From: Spirosoma lacussanchae
Lineage (GTDB): Bacteria > Bacteroidota > Bacteroidia > Cytophagales > Spirosomataceae
Direction: 5' to 3'
Assembly: GCF_005870035.1 (NCBI RefSeq)
Contig: NZ_SWJG01000002.1
Span: 1-64,000, forward strand
DNA: 64,000 nt
The notes beneath the pieces were generated by a model. It was not told the DNA's origin. It did no database searches and saw only the letters and a program-made list of their open reading frames with translations. Shown in pieces: positions 51,640 through 61,079 of this stretch (the stretch's first letter is position 1; each line of letters starts with the position of its first letter). The position numbers and the translations under genes were made by a program.

Positions 51640-52437
51640 TCAGGCCGGGCTGAACAGGGTCAGGAGCCTGGCCTGAAGCGTTTCGCTCAGCTGCCCTTTA
51701 TACACCTGGATACCCATAACGTTGGCAGTAAACAGCAACTCCGCTTCGTCCAGGCTGGCGGGCAGGAAAAACCCCTCCCGAACGATGGGAAAGGCCCGCA
51801 GCAGCTGGCGCCGGGCAATACCGTTGATGCAGCCGGTCTGTAGCGACGGGGTATGCAGCACAGCCTGTTGAAACCAGAACAGGTTAGACGCTACGCACTC
51901 TGCCAAATGACCCTGCTGGTCGAGCAGAATGGCGTCCTGGTAGCCTTGCTCTTGCTTAAATAACCCCGCCAGTACATACGGTAACGCATTGGCGGTTTTG
52001 TAGCCTGAAATGGGAGAATATGCTAATTGTATATCTGGATAAATACCTATTTTTGTCTGATTGGTTATAGCAAATGGCTGACCGGGCCGGGCTGTTATCA
52101 GCAGGTTATACTGGTTGGTTGTGGGCGTATAGAGGCCTCCGGTCTGCCGCCAGACCTGAACTCTGATCCGGGCGCAGGCCTGCGTCAGCCCGTTGGCCGC
52201 CAGCAGGGCCAGAACACGCTGCTGCAGCGTCTCTGACCAGGCCGCAGCCGGTGCCAACAGGTGGAGCGCGGCCATGCCTGCTGTTAATCGGCTGAGGTGA
52301 TCCTCCCAGAACCAGAGTTGCCCGGCTTCGTAACGAATGGTCTCAAAAAGACCGTCACCATATTGAAATGCCCGGTCGTTGGCCGTCAGTTGAAAGGCAT
52401 CTTCAGCGAGTAAATCCGAATTATAAACCAGAAACAT
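51640..52437 (-). CDS. Class IV aminotransferase / aminodeoxychorismate lyase-like
   Basis: This 265-residue PLP enzyme has RAFQYGDGLFETIRYEAGQLWFWEDHLSRL near the start, SGYKTANALPYVLAGLFK with the likely PLP lysine, DAILLDQQGHLAECVASNLFWFQ and LQTGCINGIARRQLL. It fits the fold-IV group that includes 4-amino-4-deoxychorismate lyase (PabC, for folate), D-amino-acid and branched-chain aminotransferases. PabC is the likeliest assignment by length but is not proven. It is convergent with the ABC ATPase gene. Confidence 0.88.
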   Translation of the reverse strand: MFLVYNSDLLAEDAFQLTANDRAFQYGDGLFETIRYEAGQLWFWEDHLSRLTAGMAALHLLAPAAAWSETLQQRVLALLAANGLTQACARIRVQVWRQTGGLYTPTTNQYNLLITARPGQPFAITNQTKIGIYPDIQLAYSPISGYKTANALPYVLAGLFKQEQGYQDAILLDQQGHLAECVASNLFWFQQAVLHTPSLQTGCINGIARRQLLRAFPIVREGFFLPASLDEAELLFTANVMGIQVYKGQLSETLQARLLTLFSPA

Positions 52438-52482
52438 GCTTGGTTTGCGCCGTTTATCCTAAAACGATAGCTGCGCCGAAGG

Positions 52483-52490
52483 TAAGTTTG
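52483..52490 (+). promoter_or_regulatory. Candidate -7 element for the TolC-adaptor operon
   Basis: taagtttg matches TAnnTTTG exactly and ends 22 bases before the ATG at 52513. No clear -33 TTG is found at the usual spacing. Confidence 0.35.
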
Positions 52491-52512
52491 TAACATTGAA
52501 TCATCAAACACA

Positions 52513-54018
52513 ATGAATACAAGACGCATGCGCTTTCTACGAATCGGAGTAATGGGGTGTTGTTTTGGCTGGAGCGCGCTGACCAGTCTGGCTCAGTCGA
52601 CCACCAATCCACCAGCGGCCGTTTCGCCCGCAACGGGCGACGCAGCCATCGCTCCGTCGCAGCAGCTCAGCCTGCAGCAGTGCATCGAAATTGCGCTGAA
52701 AAATAACATCACTGTTCGGCAAAGCCAGCTTCAGGTGAACAACAGCAATGTTCAGCTGCAACAGTCCAAGCTCAACCGGCTGCCTAACCTGAACGGATTT
52801 GCTACCCAGAACTTCAGCTCGGGTTTTAACGTAAACCCCGTAACCAACCAGTTTGTTGAGCGCTCCATTTTGTCGAACAACTTTCAGCTGACTTCGTCGG
52901 TAACGGTTTATAACGGCGGTATTCTGCAAAACACCATCCGGCAGAATGCGCTGCTGGTTCAGTCGAACGAACAGAACCTGCTGGCCACTCAGAACAACGT
53001 CATCCTGCTGGTGGTGCAGAACTACCTGAACGTACTGACGGGGCAGGAGCAGCTGGCCATTGCCCAGCGGCAGGCCGATGTGAGCCGGTCGCAGTACGAG
53101 CGGACGCAGAAACTGGTCAATGCCGGCGCTGCGGCCGAGTCGGCCCTGTTCGATTTGCAGGCTCAGCGGGCTACTGACGATCTGGCCATCGTAAACGCAC
53201 AGAACAACATCGATCTGGCTAAGGTAGCCCTGCTTCAGGCCATGAACCTGTTTGGCAATCAGGCCATCAGTGTGCAGCCCGTGTCGCTGCCCGATCCGAA
53301 CGTAGCCGATTATGATGCGTCGCCCCAGCAGGTCTACGACATTGCGACCAATAACATGCCCGATGTGCGGGCCGCCGACCTGCGGGTGCGGAGCGATGAG
53401 GTAGGGGTTCGGGTAGCCCGGGGCAACTACATGCCGCTGCTGACCCTGAACGGCGGTATAACGACCCTGTACTCCAACTTCGGTGCCCAGCGTCGGATCG
53501 AGAATGGCGTTACGCAGATTCCGCAAACGATTACGATCAACGGCATACAGCAAACGATTCTGATCGATCAGCCGAATTACTCGTTCGAGAATTTTAACTT
53601 CGCCGAGCAGTTCAAAAACAACCAGAACCGGTCGCTGGGTCTTACGCTTCAGGTGCCGATCTTTAACCGGTATCAGGCCCGCACCCGGGTGCAGCTGGCT
53701 ACGCTTAACCGGCAGAACTCTGAGTTGCAGGCCGACAACACCCGGCTGGCGCTGCGGCAGAATATTGAAAATGCCTACGCTAACTTAGTAGCATCGGGCA
53801 ACCGGTACCGGGCTACCCTGACGCAGGTAACGGCGTTTGAGCAGGCCTTCCGGGCGTCGGAAAACCGGTTCAATGCCGGGGCCATCAATGCCGTAGATTA
53901 TAACATTGCAAAGAGTAACCTCGACCGGGCGCGCGCCAGCCTGGTGCAGGCCAAGTACGATTACGTATTCCGAACCAAGATATTAGACTTTTATCAGAAT
54001 AAACCGCTTACGTTTTAA
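52513..54018 (+). CDS. TolC-family outer membrane efflux protein
   Basis: This 501-residue protein has a signal peptide ending SLAQS. It shows two outer-membrane-efflux repeats: LSLQQCIEIALKNNITVRQSQLQV, SNNFQLTSSVTVYNGGILQNTIRQ and VQNYLNVLTGQEQLAIAQRQADVSRSQYERTQKLVNAGAAAESALFDLQAQ in the first half, and LTLQVPIFNRYQARTRVQLATLN and FRASENRFNAGAINAVDYNIAKSNLDRARASLVQAKYDYVFRTKILDFY in the second. It forms a trimeric channel-tunnel across the outer membrane and periplasm. The adaptor gene follows after 83 bases. Confidence 0.95.
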   Translation: MNTRRMRFLRIGVMGCCFGWSALTSLAQSTTNPPAAVSPATGDAAIAPSQQLSLQQCIEIALKNNITVRQSQLQVNNSNVQLQQSKLNRLPNLNGFATQNFSSGFNVNPVTNQFVERSILSNNFQLTSSVTVYNGGILQNTIRQNALLVQSNEQNLLATQNNVILLVVQNYLNVLTGQEQLAIAQRQADVSRSQYERTQKLVNAGAAAESALFDLQAQRATDDLAIVNAQNNIDLAKVALLQAMNLFGNQAISVQPVSLPDPNVADYDASPQQVYDIATNNMPDVRAADLRVRSDEVGVRVARGNYMPLLTLNGGITTLYSNFGAQRRIENGVTQIPQTITINGIQQTILIDQPNYSFENFNFAEQFKNNQNRSLGLTLQVPIFNRYQARTRVQLATLNRQNSELQADNTRLALRQNIENAYANLVASGNRYRATLTQVTAFEQAFRASENRFNAGAINAVDYNIAKSNLDRARASLVQAKYDYVFRTKILDFYQNKPLTF

Positions 54019-54101
54019 TAAGTAATTAGGTGAATCTGTGATGGAGCGGCTGGCTCAGAAGGCGCCGAATCACGCATCGCTCGATCACTCAATAATGAAC
54101 T

Positions 54102-55511
54102 ATGAAGAAGAAATCGAACCGCATCTGGTGGATATTGGGTGGACTCGTTGTGCTACTCGTGGGAGGTCTCGTAGCCGCCAAGCAGGCTGGCATGATCGGG
54201 AAGCCCAAGATGACCGAAGTAGACTTTGCAACGGTTAAACGGACCAATATTACCGAGCGCGTCAGTGCGTCGGGCCGGGTTCAGCCTCAGGTAGAGGTGA
54301 AAATCAGCCCCGACGTATCAGGCGAAATTATTGGCCTGTACGTAAACGAAGGTGATCCGGTCAAGGCGGGTCAGCTGCTGGTTCGTATCCGGCCCGACAA
54401 CTACGAGTCGCTGCTGGCGCGGGCGCGGGCCACGGTGAACCAGAGCCGGGCACAGCTGGAGCAGTCGAAAGCATCAGTATCACAATCGAGTGCGCGGATG
54501 ATCCGGGCTAAGGCCGATTATGACCGGAACCGGAAACTGTTTGCGGATAAAGTGATTTCTTCGGCCGATCTGGAAACCAGCGAGGCCAACTACAACGTAG
54601 CCCAGCAGGAAGTTGAAGCGGCAAAAGCAAACGTACGGGCCGCTCAGTTCAGCATTCAAAGTGCCGAAGCGAGCCTGCGGGATGCTACCGAAAACCTGCG
54701 CAAAACAACCATCTACGCCCCCGTAAACGGCACGGTTTCCAAACTGAACGTTGAGCTGGGCGAGCGCGTGGTTGGTACATCGCAGATGGCCGGTACCGAA
54801 ATTATGCGTATCGCAAACCTCCAGAATATGGAAGTGCGCGTGAACGTCAACGAAAACGACATTGTCCGGGTGAACCTGGGCGATACGGCCGACATTGAAG
54901 TGGATTCGTACACCACGGCGGGTCGTAAGTTCAAAGGGGTTGTCTACGAAATTGCCAATACGGCCAACGGACTTACGAGTTCGTCGGGAGCTACAGCCGC
55001 AGCGCTATCGTCGGATGCCGTAACGGAGTTTGAAGTCAAAATCAAGATTCTCAACAGCTCGTATGCCGACCTGCTGGCCCAGAAAGACAAGAAAGGATAT
55101 CCTTTCAAACCAGGCATGACGGCTTCGGTGGAGGTAATTACCGACCGAAAATCGGGCGTGCTGGCGGTGCCGATTGCAGCGGTAACGACGCGCGGTGCGG
55201 AGGTAGAGACGCCGGAACAGACTGATCGACCCAGCGGCACAGTTGATGAGAAGCCCGCCGGTCAGGTCGAAAAGAAGGAAGCGGTGAAGGAGCTGGTGTT
55301 TGTAAACGTCGGCGGTAAGGCCGTGCAGCGCGAGGTGAAAACCGGGATCAGCGATTTTGAGAATATCGAAGTGATATCGGGACTGAAGCCGGGCGAGCAG
55401 ATCATTTCCGGTCCGTTCATTGCGGTATCCAAAAAGCTGAAAGACGGCGAGCTGGTGACGAAACGTGATCCGAATAAAGCCAAGAAAAAGACAGAAGAAA
55501 AAGAAGAGTAA
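54102..55511 (+). CDS. Periplasmic adaptor (HlyD/MacA type) of an efflux pump
   Basis: This 469-residue membrane-fusion protein has one N-terminal helix (IWWILGGLVVLLVGGLVAA). A beta-barrel and lipoyl half-motif (VEVKISPDVSGEIIGLYVNEGDPVKAGQLLVRI) leads to a helical hairpin of about 110 residues (ARATVNQSRAQLEQSKASV ... AQFSIQSAEASLRDA). The second lipoyl half is TTIYAPVNGTVSKLNVELGERV. A basic/acidic low-complexity tail ends the protein. It bridges an inner-membrane pump and TolC. The nearest pump component is the ABC ATPase at 50933, making a MacAB-like system likely, but no permease is adjacent. A strong hairpin follows. Confidence 0.93.
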   Translation: MKKKSNRIWWILGGLVVLLVGGLVAAKQAGMIGKPKMTEVDFATVKRTNITERVSASGRVQPQVEVKISPDVSGEIIGLYVNEGDPVKAGQLLVRIRPDNYESLLARARATVNQSRAQLEQSKASVSQSSARMIRAKADYDRNRKLFADKVISSADLETSEANYNVAQQEVEAAKANVRAAQFSIQSAEASLRDATENLRKTTIYAPVNGTVSKLNVELGERVVGTSQMAGTEIMRIANLQNMEVRVNVNENDIVRVNLGDTADIEVDSYTTAGRKFKGVVYEIANTANGLTSSSGATAAALSSDAVTEFEVKIKILNSSYADLLAQKDKKGYPFKPGMTASVEVITDRKSGVLAVPIAAVTTRGAEVETPEQTDRPSGTVDEKPAGQVEKKEAVKELVFVNVGGKAVQREVKTGISDFENIEVISGLKPGEQIISGPFIAVSKKLKDGELVTKRDPNKAKKKTEEKEE

Positions 55512-55531
55512 TCGGCTTCTGACTGTGTGAT

Positions 55532-55569
55532 GCCAAAACGCCCGACGCTGTTCTGTCGGGCGTTTTGGC
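55532..55569 (+). terminator. Bidirectional hairpin terminator
   Basis: A perfect 15-base stem (gccaaaacgcccgac / gtcgggcgttttggc) surrounds an 8-base loop, 20 bases after the adaptor stop. The outer part of the stem supplies AAAA on one arm and TTTT on the other, as in Bacteroidota terminators. Confidence 0.8.
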
Positions 55570-55710
55570 GTTTATAACCAGCCCGGATACCGGGGGCAGT
55601 TGCTGCCACTTATGGACAAAATGAGCCATTTGTCCAGATAGGCGTAACGTTTGGTTTGCTGCGTGTCTTTATCACGCGACTAAGCACAAAACAACTAACC
55701 TCTTACTACT

Positions 55711-56100
55711 ATGAACAGGCTTGCAACAACACTGCTTCTGACCTTACTGGTCAACCTGACCATGGCCGCCCCGCTGCCCCGGCGCGACCGACCAACCAAA
55801 CTAGCCCACTATCAGATGGGGGCCTACGTGTCTATACGTGGCAAATTGGTGGTGAACATCGATAAAGAACTGGGGGGCGAGGTGTCGATCCAGCTGCTGG
55901 ATCAGAAAGGGAATGCCTGCTTCAACCGGACTATGCTCCAGACCGAAACCAAAACTCGCCTGCAACTGGATCTGAGCGAACTAGCCTCGGGAACCTATAC
56001 CCTCAAACTATCAAACGGACTCGACGTGGTTATTCGTGAAATCAGCGTGTCGACCCCCGTCGAAACACCGGTGCATCGATCAGTTACGGTTATCCCATAA
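55711..56100 (+). CDS. Small secreted beta-sandwich protein (sorting-domain-like)
   Basis: This 129-residue protein has a signal peptide (TTLLLTLLVNLTMAAP). The mature part (YVSIRGKLVVNIDKELGGEVSIQLLDQKGNACFNRTMLQTE...LDLSELASGTYTLKLSNGLDVVIREISV) resembles DUF3244 or a type IX C-terminal domain alone, with the ASGTYTLKLSNG strand pair. It is a hypothetical exported protein with no clear partner. Confidence 0.75.
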   Translation: MNRLATTLLLTLLVNLTMAAPLPRRDRPTKLAHYQMGAYVSIRGKLVVNIDKELGGEVSIQLLDQKGNACFNRTMLQTETKTRLQLDLSELASGTYTLKLSNGLDVVIREISVSTPVETPVHRSVTVIP

Positions 56101-56118
56101 AGGTGCTGGTTGACGGGT

Positions 56119-57354
56119 TCAGGAAACGGGGCGTTGCATCTCCTTGATCAGTCGGTACGATTGAATGGCCATGATCAGCAGGGCCAGGCCGAGCGCGGGC
56201 CAGATGAACCACCTGTTATCGATCGAACCTGCATCACTGATCGTGTCGGTATTCGTCGGGCTGAGTGGAGCCAGGTTGATGATCGGTAACGCATCGGGAA
56301 GCGGATTGCTGAACGCTGTCAGATCGTATTGGGGCGCTGACAGCTGCTCGTTGCCTAGGAGCAACGCGTAGGGCGTACCGGCGTTCAGATCGGCCGTGAG
56401 CCAGGTCGTGCGCTGGTACGCCCGAATACGCCCAGGCTGTAAAGGGGGGCTGTCTCCGTTGTGAATGATCAGATGCAGGCTGGGTGTACGCAGACCCGAA
56501 AGTAGCACCACCGCACTGTCGCCGGAGCGGAGCGTGAATGACCGGAGTACCTCAAATTCCGTCTCGACCCGCCGACGACGGCCCCTCCGCCGGCTGATCA
56601 GGCCGAGTTCGGCCCGGCGCTCAAACCGGGCGGGCCTATCGATCGGAATAACGAGTCGGTCAATCCGGGCCGGGGCCGGAAAAGTCAGCCGTATATCGGT
56701 ATGGGTTGTCGTTTTGACGGCTAGCTGCTGCTGCCGCAGGCCCTTGATCGGCGTATACGATGGGGTTACGACTACCGGCTGATACCCACCAATCTGGAGA
56801 ATGTTCAATGGCGCCGTCAGCGAATCGGCCAGGTCGAGCCGATAAAACCGGTAGTCGCTCAGCGGAAAGTCCAGCTGCAGGTGACCGGATGTATGGTCTT
56901 TACTGTCAGGCGATTCGAGCACGATGTTTTCCCGCAGGCCAAACCACTGCCGGTTGTCGTTACTGCCGCTGAGTCGGGCCTGTTTCTGAAGACGCGCATT
57001 TTTGACCAACAGGGTCAGCGATTGAATCGGTTTCCGGTTGGGTGGCTGAACAACCAGCGTCGTATGCCGGTCCGGTACGCTGTTCCGGCTGATGATCGGG
57101 TAAGCCACGAACCGGCTGGCCGGGCCTACTCCCGATTGGCGGAGCCGGTATGGAACTTCCCGGCCTTGCTTGTCGACCAGCCGGATGTCGCCCAGTGTGT
57201 TGTTAAGCTGGCCCACTACGGCTGGTGGGAGCATAATCCGGTGGAAGCCCGACTGCCGTACCGGCTGCAGATCGGCCCGGTACCGGTACGACTGCGCCAC
57301 GCTGAGTCGTATGAGTAAACACAGCACAGCGCACATACAAATTAATCTTCTCAT
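56119..57354 (-). CDS. DUF3999-like exported protein
   Basis: This protein of about 411 residues starts at the ATG at 57354, which overlaps the DUF2339 stop by 4 bases (ATGA). The open frame extends to 57777, but that part is only the other frame of the DUF2339 gene. A signal peptide (RLICMCAVLCLLIRLSVAQS) is followed by RSGFHRIMLPP-like QSGFHRIMLPPAVVGQLNNTLGDIRLVDKQGREVPYRL, strands typical of DUF3999, and a C-terminal membrane helix (WFIWPALGLALLIMAIQSYRLI). It is probably a periplasmic domain held in the inner membrane, acting with the DUF2339 protein. Confidence 0.82.
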   Translation of the reverse strand: MRRLICMCAVLCLLIRLSVAQSYRYRADLQPVRQSGFHRIMLPPAVVGQLNNTLGDIRLVDKQGREVPYRLRQSGVGPASRFVAYPIISRNSVPDRHTTLVVQPPNRKPIQSLTLLVKNARLQKQARLSGSNDNRQWFGLRENIVLESPDSKDHTSGHLQLDFPLSDYRFYRLDLADSLTAPLNILQIGGYQPVVVTPSYTPIKGLRQQQLAVKTTTHTDIRLTFPAPARIDRLVIPIDRPARFERRAELGLISRRRGRRRRVETEFEVLRSFTLRSGDSAVVLLSGLRTPSLHLIIHNGDSPPLQPGRIRAYQRTTWLTADLNAGTPYALLLGNEQLSAPQYDLTAFSNPLPDALPIINLAPLSPTNTDTISDAGSIDNRWFIWPALGLALLIMAIQSYRLIKEMQRPVS

Positions 57355-59825
57355 AGAACGGGCGTATCGGGCTGGTCGGCACTGAGCAGTTTTTTGATGC
57401 GCTGGTACATGAACGAGATTATGAGCAGCAGCACACCCAGAATGATAAATGCGGCTACCCGGCCTCCTTCCGAAATATCGCGCATGTCGTACAGGAACAG
57501 CTTGAGCAGGGTCAGCGCAAACAAGGCCAGCGACAGAATCCGGTAGCTCCGGTTTTTGCGCGACAGCCCCAGCCACATAAACACGAAGGCGCAAATGCCC
57601 CACAGAATGGGCAGCCCAACCGTGGTCACCTGTTGAAGAACGGCGTCGAACTGGTCGTAGGAAAGGACTTTCTGCCCGCTGGTTTGGGCGATAGCCACCC
57701 CCGGAAAACGGCTGAACACAACATGGTTGTACAGCTCCCAGCTGGCCGTATACACCACCACGAACCCCAGTACCCACGGCCAGTACCGGGCAACAGCGGC
57801 CGGCAACGGGTCGAGCCGGGCAATAATTCGCTGAAGCAGGATCAATATACCGGCCAGCGAGGCCAGGCTGAGGTAATGCCAGCCAAAACCTGCCAGCGAT
57901 GGGCTTGTCCCATAATAATGGTCAGCCAGCACGCTCAGCGGGGCTGCTGCGAACACAAAGACGTACAGAAGCAGGGCCACTAGCCCTAGGCCGGCGGCCT
58001 GGCGTAGCCAGCTCTGCATACCCGACCGGTAGGCCAGCGCTAGCACAACACCCGCGAACAGCATGTTGTAGGCACCCAGAATAACAAGTCGGTTGGGGCC
58101 GAAGCTATACTGGTTAATAGCCTGATAGTTCGTTTCCAGAGCACCGGCCAGGTAGATCGTAATCAGGAGGACATAGCTCAGGAACTGGCGATACCGGCTG
58201 ATGCCCAGACTGGCGGGCCAGAAAGGAATAGGCGCTTCCTGCCGATTCAGTAACTGACGGGAGCCGACCAGACCCCCAATGGCCACCAGGCTGGTAATAA
58301 CGGCTTTGTTGAGGATAACAGGCAGCCATTGAACGGCCCCGTCGCCGTACATCGATTCCCAGTCCATCCATAGGCTGATGAGCATCAGTCCGGTAACCAG
58401 TACGGCACTGGTAGCCATGAACCGAAGACCGGATTTCTGCGATAACCACAGGAGCAGAACGGCCTCCAGCGCCCAGAACATGGTAATGTAGTTACCTTCT
58501 AACTGAACCGGTATCGCCAGACTGCCGAAGGTTACCACCAGGCCGATCAGCAAATAGAGCAGGGTACGATCAACGCCCGACTGGCGGGAGAGAAACCGGG
58601 CCAGCGCCAGGTTGACAACCGCCAGTCCAGCTGTAAAGGCTCCCTGCCAGCGTCCACCGTCGATGTGAGCAAGGGTGATCATGCCCGCGCTATAGTAGAG
58701 CGCCGTGTTACTCAGCAGCAGGCTGATATCGACCCGGGTAAATGGCGTTTTCTCTTTCAGGTTGTGCAGCAAATTCATGGTTAGAAACAGCGCATAAAAC
58801 AAACTGGCAAACACCCAGGCGCCGATATAAGGCGCGCTGGGCTGGTCTACCACGCTGCCCGACAGCCAGAAACCATACAGCAGAACCGTACATACATAGG
58901 ACAGCAGGTGAACCTGCAGCCATTTTCTGAAGTAAGACAGAACCAGCATGCCTACGTCGAGAATCAGGATATAAGTAAACAGTACGATGTAGTTTCCTTC
59001 GCCCGAGCTGACCATAAAGGGAGTCGCAAAACCGCCGAGCAGTGTCATAATGCCCAGCTCGACCCGATTGTAGGCCAGCGTCAGCAGCACCCCGAAACCC
59101 GTTATGACAACCATAATCGCGAACGCGCCGGTCTGGCTAAACAGGTTATAGTAATGAAAGGCAATAGCAATCGTAAAGTAAAGAACCGTCAGACCACCGC
59201 CGACCAGCACCGAACTAAAGGCTGTAAACGTCTTCCGAAGCCGGTGGGCCATGCCAAGCAGCAGAGCGCCCGCCGTTATCCCGATCGCTACTCGTCCGGC
59301 TTCGCTGAGCCACTGCTGATCGATGGCGTACTTCACAAAATAGCCAATGCCCAGCACCAGAATGGCAATGCCGATTTTGTTGATGAGGTTTTCGCCAATG
59401 AATTTTTCCAGGTCCGGATTGTCGGTCAGAAACCGGCGGATGAGCGACGGGCGGGGCGGGACCGGTTGCCGAACCGCGGGCGGTACTGCCAAGCGGACGG
59501 GGGCTGGCTGCGGAGCGGATTTAGTAACGGGCTGCGAGACTGGTTCGGGAGTCGGTACCGGTTGAGGTACTGCCACGGGCGGCACCGGCTCGGCAACGGG
59601 CCGAGCAAGGGGGGCCGCTACGGGGGGCGTTGGGCGGGCCGGGCTGATCAGCGCCGAACCTGTCTCGCCGGCAGTGCCCCGAATCTCGTCGCGCAGCCGA
59701 AGCAATTCTGCCCGCAGCTGGCCCATATCGGTACGCTGCTGCTCGAGCAGTTGTTTTACGGAGCCAAAGCGGCTGTATAAAAGGAAAGCGGTAAGCGTAA
59801 GGATGAGCAGTAAGAACAGTTCCAT
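57351..59825 (-). CDS. DUF2339 multi-spanning membrane protein
   Basis: This 824-residue protein has an N-terminal helix, a short coiled coil (VKQLLEQQRTDMGQLRAELLRLRDEI) and a Pro/Val-rich linker (about 60-125). The family start is LIRRFLTDNPDLEKFIGENLINKIGIAILVLGIGYFVKYAID. More than twenty hydrophobic helices follow, with NRVELGIMTLLGGFATPFMVSSGEGNYIVLFTYILILD and YITMFWALEAVLLLWLSQKSGLRFM. DUF2339 and DUF3999 genes are commonly paired and are translationally coupled here. The function is unknown; large helix count and envelope location suggest cell-surface or lipid work, by inference only. Confidence 0.9.
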   Translation of the reverse strand: MELFLLLILTLTAFLLYSRFGSVKQLLEQQRTDMGQLRAELLRLRDEIRGTAGETGSALISPARPTPPVAAPLARPVAEPVPPVAVPQPVPTPEPVSQPVTKSAPQPAPVRLAVPPAVRQPVPPRPSLIRRFLTDNPDLEKFIGENLINKIGIAILVLGIGYFVKYAIDQQWLSEAGRVAIGITAGALLLGMAHRLRKTFTAFSSVLVGGGLTVLYFTIAIAFHYYNLFSQTGAFAIMVVITGFGVLLTLAYNRVELGIMTLLGGFATPFMVSSGEGNYIVLFTYILILDVGMLVLSYFRKWLQVHLLSYVCTVLLYGFWLSGSVVDQPSAPYIGAWVFASLFYALFLTMNLLHNLKEKTPFTRVDISLLLSNTALYYSAGMITLAHIDGGRWQGAFTAGLAVVNLALARFLSRQSGVDRTLLYLLIGLVVTFGSLAIPVQLEGNYITMFWALEAVLLLWLSQKSGLRFMATSAVLVTGLMLISLWMDWESMYGDGAVQWLPVILNKAVITSLVAIGGLVGSRQLLNRQEAPIPFWPASLGISRYRQFLSYVLLITIYLAGALETNYQAINQYSFGPNRLVILGAYNMLFAGVVLALAYRSGMQSWLRQAAGLGLVALLLYVFVFAAAPLSVLADHYYGTSPSLAGFGWHYLSLASLAGILILLQRIIARLDPLPAAVARYWPWVLGFVVVYTASWELYNHVVFSRFPGVAIAQTSGQKVLSYDQFDAVLQQVTTVGLPILWGICAFVFMWLGLSRKNRSYRILSLALFALTLLKLFLYDMRDISEGGRVAAFIILGVLLLIISFMYQRIKKLLSADQPDTPVL

Positions 59826-59851
59826 GGTACGGCAAAAGGCTTGAGAGAAAA

Positions 59852-59859
59852 CAAAGCTA
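59852..59859 (-). promoter_or_regulatory. Candidate -7 element for DUF2339-DUF3999
   Basis: On the minus strand this reads TAGCTTTG, fitting TAnnTTTG, 26 bases upstream of the DUF2339 ATG. Confidence 0.3.
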
Positions 59860-59999
59860 GAACAAAGACGAGTAATTGTGCTGTATGCCAGTTAGTTAGC
59901 GGTAAGCCTTTGAGTTGCCGGTAAAGAGGAGCGAGGAATGATAGCCCGAATCTGTGATATTTACCGCTCTGTTCTGACCCAACCCCAAGCCGTCTTCCT

Positions 60000-61031
60000 A
60001 TGCCCGCTTTTCGTGTAGCCATTATTGGCGGAGGCAGTATTGCCGATACGAACCACATTCCTGCCCTGAAAGCCTGTTCAGATCGGGTTGAGATCGTAGC
60101 CGTTTGCAGCCGCGACCAGACCAAAGCTCGTGCGCTGGCCGACAAACACGCCATTCCGTACGCGTTTGCCGATGCCGAAGCTATGTACCAGGAGTGCCAG
60201 CCGAACCTGGTGGTGATCTGTACACCCAACAAATTTCATTACCCGTATACCAGGCAGGCGCTATCGTGGGGATGCCACGTTTTCTGCGAAAAACCACCGG
60301 CGCTAACGGCGCAGGAAGCCCGCGACATGGCCGAACTGGCTACGGAAAAAGGGCTGGTGCTGGGCTACAACTTCCAGCTTCGGCAAACGCCCGAGTGGCA
60401 ACTGCTGATGCGCTGCAAGGCGGAGGGGCGGCTGGGGGCTATTTACCACATCAAAGCCAACTTCCTGCGTCGGCGGGGAATTCCGGGCTGGGGCTACTTC
60501 ACCAACAAAGAAATGCAGGGGGGCGGGGCGCTGATGGACCTGGGGGTTCACGTGCTCGATCTGGCCCTGATGGCTTTCGACTACGAACTGCCCGACCGGG
60601 TGGTTGGCAATACCTACGATTTTATTGGCAAAGCGGGTGGCAAGGGGCTGAAGGGCACCTGGAACCCCCAAACGTTCGAGGTAGAAGATGCTGGTATGGC
60701 GTACCTGTCGTTCCCAAATAAGGCCTCAATTATGCTGTCGGCCACGTTTGCGCTCAACAACCAGGTCGATGTAGACCGGAATCTGGAGGTATTCGGCAGC
60801 CAGGGCGGAGCGCAGCTGTTCCCGTTTGTGCTGCATACCGAGGTGGCTGGCGAGCTGGCCGACATCACGTTTCCATATTTGGATGAAGTCGATATCCAGC
60901 TGAAAAATACCGTTGCGTTTCTGGATGCCTGCGCCGGCAAACCCTCTACCATCTGCACCGGCGAAGAGGGGGCCCGGCTGATGACGGTTATCGATGCCAT
61001 TTATGCATCGGCACAGGGCGGGGCGGGGTGA
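60000..61031 (+). CDS. Gfo/Idh/MocA-family oxidoreductase
   Basis: This 343-residue NAD(P)-dependent enzyme has a Rossmann start (FRVAIIGGGSIADTNHIPAL) and VAVCSRDQTKARALADKHAIP. The dinucleotide-binding region continues LVVICTPNKFHY and GCHVFCEKPPALTAQEA; the EKP motif carries the conserved Lys. MQGGGALMDLGVHVLDLALMAF supplies the typical GGxxxDxGxHxxD residues. Members act on sugars and inositols. The substrate is not given by sequence or by neighbours. gpsA follows after 48 bases and may share its transcript. Confidence 0.9.
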   Translation: MPAFRVAIIGGGSIADTNHIPALKACSDRVEIVAVCSRDQTKARALADKHAIPYAFADAEAMYQECQPNLVVICTPNKFHYPYTRQALSWGCHVFCEKPPALTAQEARDMAELATEKGLVLGYNFQLRQTPEWQLLMRCKAEGRLGAIYHIKANFLRRRGIPGWGYFTNKEMQGGGALMDLGVHVLDLALMAFDYELPDRVVGNTYDFIGKAGGKGLKGTWNPQTFEVEDAGMAYLSFPNKASIMLSATFALNNQVDVDRNLEVFGSQGGAQLFPFVLHTEVAGELADITFPYLDEVDIQLKNTVAFLDACAGKPSTICTGEEGARLMTVIDAIYASAQGGAG

Positions 61032-61079
61032 TAAACGCCATTTTATTGAACCAGACGAGCTTTTTCCTAGCTTTACCCA

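Noticed and set aside
51640..52437. Link between the PabC-like enzyme (folate) and pterin supply for NOS
   Set aside because: The gene is 3 kb away, in another transcription unit, and its exact activity is not settled, so the link is speculation.
52537..53553. 338-residue minus-strand frame
   Set aside because: It is antisense to the TolC gene, whose motifs are complete.
57355..57777. N-terminal extension of the DUF3999 gene
   Set aside because: The region is the DUF2339 coding sequence in another frame; the ATG at 57354 follows the ATGA overlap and gives a proper signal peptide.
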